Positions 58,251 to 64,000 of a stretch of 64,000 nt of DNA are shown in pieces. This DNA is from Molanna angustata (Eukaryota; Arthropoda; Insecta; Trichoptera; Molannidae). How positions within the stretch are numbered: position 1 is the stretch's first letter; every line of letters begins with the position of its first letter. Made by a program: the position numbers and the translations under genes. Below the pieces are notes generated by a model. That model was not told the DNA's origin and ran no database searches. It saw only the letters and a program-made list of their open reading frames with translations. The DNA lies in contig OY754968.1 of NCBI GenBank assembly GCA_963576475.1, forward strand, positions 11,989,607-12,053,606. The letters run 5' to 3'.

Positions 58251-58594
58251 CTAAAAAAAATTGTTAAATTTTTAACATGAACGGTAATCTGCGTCATATG
58301 ATTGGTAGAGAGGTATATGGAAAAACTACTTTTGTGCATATGAACAAAATTTTCTGTGATTCTTAAGGCAACTATATGTACATTTCGTAAAGTAAACCTT
58401 CTTACGTATATCCTAGTTTACATATCTTTATTTGTTTATGTATTATGATTATTTCCGGCAATTTCGTCACAAGCAGATACATTTTTCAGAGCGAAATGCA
58501 TTATTTGACATACAAATTCTTCTTCTTCTCTAGCCCACGTCCCTTCACTGTTGGTTGTAGGCCTCTACCATATACTTACACTCGTCTCTGTTCT

Positions 58595-59385
58595 TCTTCT
58601 TCTTCGTGTCAGCAGCATTCAAACAGTTCTCGACCAATAGTTGGCAACGTCAGATGCTGCGCCAATACAGCGCAGTAGGTCCTCGAGTGAGCAGGTAGCA
58701 GGGCAGGCAGGGCAATCTCGTAGGTGGTCAGTGGTCTGCGGCAGGCCGCATTCACACGAGAGGCAGTCGTCGTCTGATATGATTCCCCATCTCCTTAGGT
58801 TATCTTTCGATCTGCCGACGCCCGTTCTTAATCTATTTAGTGATTTCCAGGTGCGCCAGTCCAGACTGTGACCTGGGGGGAGATGTTCCTGAGGTTCGAT
58901 GAACTCTTTTGAAGATTTTTCTCGTCACAAAGTGAGCCTGGCTTCCTCTGGAGATGTTTTGAGCGGCTCAGTGTATCTTAGGAAGCCCTTACGGGATTTC
59001 AGCCTGGGTCGGGCAGTCTCACAGTTGTAAAGGCAGTGCGAGGGTTGGTGATGAGCTTTGTTCAGTTCTACGCTACATTGCACCTCGCGCCTGATGCTAG
59101 GGGGTGCTATTCCTGCAAGAGGGTACAGCTTGTCCAGTGGAGTGGGTTTAAGGCAGCCAGTGATCACGCGGTAGGTGTCGTTGAGTGCCACATCAACGTG
59201 TTTAGCGTGAGGTGATCTGCTCCACACTGGGGCAGCGTATTCACCAGCTGAGAAACACAGGGCCAGGGCTGAGGTACGCAAGAGTTGTGCGCCCGATTCA
59301 GAATTGGCTAGTTTGCGTAGAAGATTGTTTCTTGTAGCCACTTTCTGCTTGGTGTTAGTGCAGTGTGTTTTGAATTTTTTTTTGT
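58595..59385 (-). mobile_element. LINE insertion with (GAA)n tail, nested in P2
   Basis: Flanked by the 11-bp duplication GTCTCTGTTCT (58584-58594, 59386-59396); the intact single site exists at 45359 in P1. The minus strand encodes a post-RT region: ATRNNLLRKLANSES, LALCFSAGEYAAPVW, ITGCLKPTPLDKLYPLAGIAP. A frameshift near 58920 follows, then a Cys/His segment (CLSCECGLPQTTDHLRDCP) in another frame. The 3' end is GAAGAAGAA. 5'-truncated; RT palm absent. The longer open frame reaching 59521 runs into host repeat sequence. Confidence 0.87.
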
Positions 59386-59801
59386 GTCTCTGTTCTGTCC
59401 CCTCCGCATCCAGGGTAACCAACCACTTAGGTAATGTTATCAGACCATCTTTTAGGCATTCTTCCAAAACTCCTATTATTTGTCCAAAGTCTCCTCTTGT
59501 ATGGTAAAGTGTCCAGCCCATCGCTACTGTAACCCAGCATCACGATCCGTTATATCGACAACCTTTAGTACGGCGCCTAATATCTTCGTTTAGTATTTTG
59601 TCGCTATCCATGGATCGCTGTGCAACTATCAACTTGTGGCCATTTTTTTCTGTAACAGTCGGCGTTTCTAAGCCATATGCCATTACGGACAAGACACATG
59701 ATTCATACATTTTTATTTTTGGACACAGAGAGACTTCCTTATTTTCAAAAACAGGTGTCAATTTAACAAAAGCAGACCAACTCAGACCTATTCTTCTAAG
59801 T

Positions 59802-60546
59802 CAGTGGTCGGCAAACTTATTGGCCAAAGAGCCAAATATGTACATTACAACGATTAAAAAAAATTCTGAGAGCCAAATTTGTTTTTTAATTTAGTAAACC
59901 TTAATTATAATTTTAGACCTTACGATTACGGGTACACTGAATAAAACTTTATTTTACACTTAATAAATATTTATTCGTTATTAAGCAATAATATGAAAGA
60001 AAAGTATCCATACATTTTAATCATGACAATGAATGACAAACACTTAATGCCAACAATGTCCTTGCATCTTCTTGGAAAGTTTCAGTAAGTCAGGTTTGTA
60101 TGTTGTTGTTTTTAATTTTAGGCATGATTCCAGGTTCTCATCAATAAGACGACTTCTCAGTTTACTCTTGATAAAGTTCATGCGAAAAAAAATGTTCGCA
60201 TGAATATGTTCGCATGAAAGAACAGCAAACGCGAGTTTTTTCAGCTGATTATAAGAGTCAGGAATACTATTCCAGACGTTGAAAATGATCATGTCTTCCT
60301 TCTCCAGGTCTTTCAAATCAGACTGCACTTGTGTTGTGAACTAAGATCACATTTGTTCTTCTCCAATATTTCCAAATCAATACAAAGACGTTGAAATTTG
60401 ATATTGTCGCTCCGAAGTGTACGTGTGTGGGGTCTATTCCCTCGGCGCGATGCGCCTGCCCGGGTCAGTGGATATTTGTGCCAGAGCCGCACTCAAGGAG
60501 CCAAAGAGCCGCATGCGGTTCTGGAGCCGCACTTTGCCGACCCCTG
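59802..60546 (-). mobile_element. hAT-family DNA transposon, internally deleted
   Basis: 745 bp with 14-bp terminal inverted repeats CAGTGGTCGGCAAA and TTTGCCGACCCCTG (one mismatch) and an exact 8-bp target-site duplication TTCTAAGT (59794-59801, 60547-60554). An empty site survives at 45773-45780. Eight-base duplications and CAG ends are hAT hallmarks. The minus strand retains only the C-terminal part of a transposase. Confidence 0.93.
60044..60328 (-). pseudogene. hAT transposase C-terminal remnant
   Basis: 94 codons containing a dimerisation-domain-like part: NQLKKLAFAVLSCEHIHANI, FFRMNFIKSKLRSRLIDENL, an arrangement known from SCAND3/ZBED5-type hAT transposases. Zinc finger and catalytic residues are missing. 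Confidence 0.8.
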
Positions 60547-60964
60547 TTCTAAGTGATACTGCCGTTTGGTTTTCTTTTCCGAGTTTTATCCTGTGACCAA
60601 GGTATACATACCTTATCTTTAACAGTTATCATTCTGTTATTATTTATCATACCTATTACTATGGTTTACCGTGCCTAAAACCATTGTTTTCAGGATGTTC
60701 ATTTCTAGCCCTACTATTTTAGATGCTTCATGTAATTCTTTAACCTTATGTAGGTTTTTTAATCACTTACTTTATTTTTATAACAAAATACAGTTCAATA
60801 TACAAAATATCTTAAAACTAACTATCATATATATACTAAACATATTTATTCACTGAAAGAGTAAATCTCAGTGGAGGAATAGCGTAACACAAAATTATTT
60901 GAAAAAAAATTTTATTCTGCTTAATATTATACACATTGTTTATTTTTAGAGAGTAAAGATTGAA

Positions 60965-61200
60965 TATACTTCTTCTTCTTCCTCTTTTTTTAGATCTATG
61001 ATCTGTTTTTACAGGTCCTGGAACGAGGACGTCCAGCTCTCCCTCCATCTCTTTGATGGTCTTCCCGGTGATATTTCGCGCATTACGATCTTTGGCAGCC
61101 CTTCTGGATTCATCCTTCTAACATGATCTCTCTAGTGTCGTCTTCTTTGTCTGCTCCACCTTACAATATAATCTGGTAATCCTAGCCAGCCTGACGAGAC
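60965..61200 (-). pseudogene. Probable LINE 3' scrap (minus strand)
   Basis: A GC-rich patch ending in CTTCTTCTTCTTCCTC on the plus strand, i.e. a GAA-type tail for a minus-strand element. The minus strand reads KDESRRAAKDRN and TGKTIKEMEGELDVL, weakly like LINE C-termini. Confidence 0.5.
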
Positions 61201-61514
61201 TTGGTGAGTCGAAATGTCAAAGACACATACTATATGTATGGAAATTGTTATAAGATACTTTTTGTGATAAAATTGTGTAATTTTGTACATTTGTTTAAAG
61301 ACAGAATTAAATTGAAATTACTATTAGCAATTGTTTGATTGTGCAATGATACCTTCTGATATTTGAATAAAGAATAATTAATATGGGCACGGCATGACGG
61401 AGGGATCCAAGGACATCACGGCCTACTAATCAATTAACAAATTATTTAAATTCCCTGAAGGGCTTGGGTTCAGACCAGAGAACCCACCCGATATCTGTGC
61501 CAAAGACTTTTCAT

Positions 61515-61790
61515 ATTTTTGTGCAAGTCGGCGTATAACAAAATGGTATATTGAACAATATTATTGACTGCCCGGAACTTTTGTCGAGTATTGACTTTAA
61601 CGTACCATTGAGACGCTCCAGACACACAACTCTCTTCCGACCTAAATTATACAAAACTAATGCCGCGAAAAACTCAACTATAAACAGAATTATAAACACA
61701 TACATAAAATATGAGAAGTCCCTTGACATAGACCTATTCAGTGATACAAAACATAAACTCGCTCAAAAATTAAAAACAGGAATTTCATAA
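61515..61790 (+). pseudogene. C-terminal fragment of another LINE (jockey-like)
   Basis: 79-codon frame with DCPELLSSIDFNVPLR, RHTTLFRPKLYKTNAAKNS, INRIINTY and DIDLFSD, then a stop. The CPELLxxINFxVPxR...INR pattern is a known C-terminal signature of jockey-like elements in insects. The preceding RT is absent. Confidence 0.7.
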
Positions 61791-61799
61791 GATTATCAC

Positions 61800-61895
61800 T
61801 AACGCACAGCACGCATGCACATACACATATATGTACACTTACACATACACACACATACACACACACACCTTCACACATATACACCCTCACACACA
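61800..61895. repeat. CA-rich microsatellite
   Basis: Interrupted ACACACACATACACA runs right after the jockey-like fragment's stop. Confidence 0.88.
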
Positions 61896-62084
61896 CATAT
61901 GATTTTGTATCTTGTATATATGACTGTATTTTGTAATAAATCATGATAGTATTGTAAGCTAATAATTGATGTGCGGAGATGATAATTGTTATATTTGATA
62001 TTTTTATACATATACATATACTATTCTTTGTACATTGTTAGCTTCAATTTGAAAAAATAAAAAATAAAATAAAAATAAATATCC

Positions 62085-62235
62085 TCCACATTGCAGGTTC
62101 TGCGGATCTCCTCGTTGGGTATTCTGTCTCTGAGGGTTCTGCCCAAGATTGGTCTTAGTGTTTTCATCTCTGTTGTTCTGAATAGCTGTTTTGTTCTCAC
62201 CGTGTCTGTCCTTGCTTATAAATTTTTTGAATATA
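62085..62235 (-). pseudogene. RTE-like LINE fragment, post-RT region
   Basis: The minus strand reads TTEMKTLRPILGRTLRDRIP and NEEIRRTCNVED, matching the order of the family's post-RT block. Confidence 0.72.
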
Positions 62236-62496
62236 CATTTTTTTAAGCTGTCGTTCGATTCGGATTTTCATATAATTAAGGAAAGATCGTTAAAATATTA
62301 AATTTTATTCCTATATTTATAAGAATTGAGATGCTGCATCGTAGTTGTATTGTATTTAGGAACTGCAATTTTTCCCTCTGAACGTGAATGACAACTAATT
62401 GAATTTATTTGTTCATTATTGCTGATAATATTTTCAAATTTAAGATTCAAATTCTTCATTCATACATTTTTTGTGTTGGATAGTCTCTTGGTTTTT

Positions 62497-62830
62497 TTAT
62501 GACATTAATAATAAGGTTACATCTGCGCTTATGATAACAATACCATCCGCACACAGCTGTATCAGATATGTGCCATTTACATAATTACCTTTTTCCCAAT
62601 CTAGGATTCCAAGAACATCCTGCAAAACCAGGGTAAAGAACTTTGGTGATATAACATCACCATGTTTGGCACAGTTTCCAATTTTAAATTCCTCTGTTTT
62701 GGTTTCGTTTTCAATTGTCACACTCATTGTTGCATTCTTATATTATTTTATCAATCTCGTAAATCTCGAGGCTTTTTATGATTTGCCATGTCTCAATTAC
62801 ATCGAACGCTTTTTGCAGTCAGTAAAAGCC
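62497..62830 (-). pseudogene. RTE-like LINE fragment, RT palm region
   Basis: Minus-strand frame with FKIGNCAKHGDVISPKFFTL (motif B, degenerate), VNGTYLIQLCADGIVII (motif C degraded; YADD replaced by CADG). Further upstream (62830-62760) lies a motif A-like remnant. Catalytic residues are lost. Confidence 0.75.
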
Positions 62831-63130
62831 AAGTGGAGATCGATATTGTACTCTGTAGATTTCTTTCTATATAAATATTTTAATTTTTCGCCGATATATA
62901 TGTCTCCATCAGTAGAACAGGTGGTGACAGGGGAAGAGCAGTCTGCTGGTTTGTATGTGATCCCTAGTCCTAAATCCTCTTCGAATACCGGCTTGCTCTA
63001 TAGGTTGGTATATTTATTTTTTGTAAAATGCCTGACAACGATTCAAAAACTTGTGTAGAATAGATCCAGAAAAAGATATTGGAGAGACTATGTAGGCAAG
63101 AGTGACAGGCATGCTAATATTATAAAAAAA
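62831..63130. other. Unassigned sequence in P2 insert
   Basis: The 130-codon plus-strand frame reaching 63058 overlaps LINE sequence and shows no domain; I do not support it as a gene. Confidence 0.4.
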
Positions 63131-63296
63131 ATGAATATGTCCTTGTTAAACAAGTATATAAACATCTTCCTACGTTCCCTAAAGTAATCATATAAATGCT
63201 TGTGCTATAGGTGAACGAAATCGGTCGAGGCAGGATTCGAACTCGCGTCTACTGGATTCCTAGCCTAGCGCGCTAACCGCTATGCCATCGACCCAT
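63131..63296 (-). mobile_element. tRNA-derived SINE, family T
   Basis: Full-length minus-strand copy: head from GGGTCGATGGCATAGCGG, body and tail as in the copy at 53497. Confidence 0.88.
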
Positions 63297-63499
63297 CTAA
63301 TTATAACAGTCAATGAGATCCTCTACGAACACCGTCTACCAGGAAGACCAACGAAAAGATGGAAGAACTGTTGTACCTTATCATTTTAGGGGACATAGTT
63401 TGTGTCGATCAAAGTTAAAGAATAAGAATAATATTTTTTCACATCTTGTAGTCTTATAAGTGAATGAAAGGTTACAAACTTCTTTATTTTTTTTATGTA

Positions 63500-63713
63500 G
63501 CTTCTCGGACAACTAACAGGTACTATGTCAAATAAATATTAAATACGCACCCAAAAACACGCCCAATTGCCAAAATTCTGGAGACTTACGATATTTATCG
63601 TCTCATATATCCAGACTGAAATAAAATTAAAAACTGTGTCTCCATCGGGAATCGAAACCGGGAACCTTGGCTCAGCAGTTAGATATCTAACCAACTGAGT
63701 CACGAAGGTCGAC
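63500..63713 (-). mobile_element. tRNA-derived SINE, family C (P2 counterpart of 46140)
   Basis: Matches 46140-46342, including flanks on both sides, so it was copied as part of the block and not inserted independently. Confidence 0.85.
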
Positions 63714-64000
63714 AATTATAATATACACATATTTATGAAATATAATTGATTGTTAACTCATATCTTGATTGATTGATGTACCTTTCTAGTTATGTTCTGT
63801 TATTTTTGTATTTGCTAACGTGACTGCCAGTCTAGCTTTGAAAATCAATAAATAAAATAGATAATTATTTAATCATAATAATATACCAACTTACATACAT
63901 GAATAACAGGACACTTTAAGATTTATGCAGGTATGATAGTTCAATGAATACAATATAAATTGATGCAACAAATTATTTATGTTAAGTAATGTGTTATAAG

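Larger units (their letters stand above)
58517..60655 (-). pseudogene. LINE family B (minus strand), copy in P2, split by two insertions
   Basis: Same sequence as 45289-45885. The minus strand includes a frame (59761-59540) with KMYESCVLSVMAYGLET and NEDIRRRTK, the post-RT region of RTE-like elements. Interrupted by the LINE at 58595-59385 and the hAT element at 59802-60546. Confidence 0.78.
60656..63309. other. Insert in block P2: mosaic of LINE scraps, microsatellite and SINE
   Basis: This stretch has no counterpart in P1. Contents recognised: a LINE scrap (60965-61110), a jockey-like C-terminus (61515-61790), a CA microsatellite, two RTE-like minus-strand fragments (62085-62235, 62497-62830) and a SINE T (63131-63296). 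No host gene seen. Confidence 0.6.
58075..63980. repeat. Duplicated block P2 (upstream of lipase gene)
   Basis: Parallel to P1 (44880-46770): 58075-60655 matches 44880-45885 after removing two insertions, and 63310-63980 matches about 45930-46767. Between them lies about 2.65 kb without a P1 counterpart (60656-63309). Similarity still continues within a few bases of the window end. Confidence 0.82.

Noticed and set aside
59304..59507. 67-codon plus-strand ORF
   Set aside because: It spans the junction between the nested LINE and block P2, so it is a chance frame.
62666..63058. 130-codon plus-strand ORF
   Set aside because: Its first part is antisense to RTE-like RT sequence and the remainder shows no family features.

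Overview
This window reads as insect nuclear DNA, most likely a moth or butterfly (Lepidoptera). It is strongly AT-rich, peppered with GTAGGTA/TACCTAC-type tracts, and packed with degenerate non-LTR retrotransposons and three tRNA-derived SINE families. It carries two spliced single-copy genes with GT-AG introns. There are no bacterial features: no operons, rRNA or CRISPR.

Layout. 0-25 kb is gene-poor repeat desert. It holds a 5'-truncated RTE-like retrotransposon (652-1746) inside a palindromic MITE-like element, several SINEs, LINE 3' ends and further copies of that element. About 25.13-33.06 kb is a homogeneous satellite array with a 313-bp monomer, some 25 copies and visible higher-order duplications, decaying on its right side to about 33.43 kb. 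34.5-36.5 kb is a cluster of foldback DNA, including palindromes of 262 bp and 236 bp.

Genes. (1) 40843-42925, minus strand: a three-exon, 80-residue secreted CS-alpha-beta (defensin-like) peptide precursor with six cysteines. Its second intron carries a private tandem repeat. (2) 46917-57785, minus strand: a seven-exon, 304-residue secreted lipase of the pancreatic-lipase/phospholipase A1 family with the Ser-Asp-His triad intact. I reconstructed both from splice sites; all intron phases agree. Lipase intron 5 holds a large, nearly intact LINE starting directly after the splice donor and in frame with the upstream exon, which produces a misleading 931-codon ORF.

Flanks of the lipase gene. 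The DNA just downstream of its 3' end (about 44.88-46.77 kb, 'block P1') reappears upstream of its 5' end (58.08-63.98 kb, 'block P2') in the same orientation. P2 is interrupted by a LINE with an 11-bp target-site duplication, a hAT transposon with an 8-bp duplication, and a 2.65-kb insert. In P1 the lipase stop codon lies only about 150 bp beyond the shared block. The layout therefore predicts a tandem lipase paralogue just past the right edge of this window.

I see no convincing new multi-gene system. The most notable items are the lipase-LINE arrangement, the predicted lipase cluster, the defensin-like gene, the satellite and the palindromes. All repeat and family calls are by eye, without database searches.
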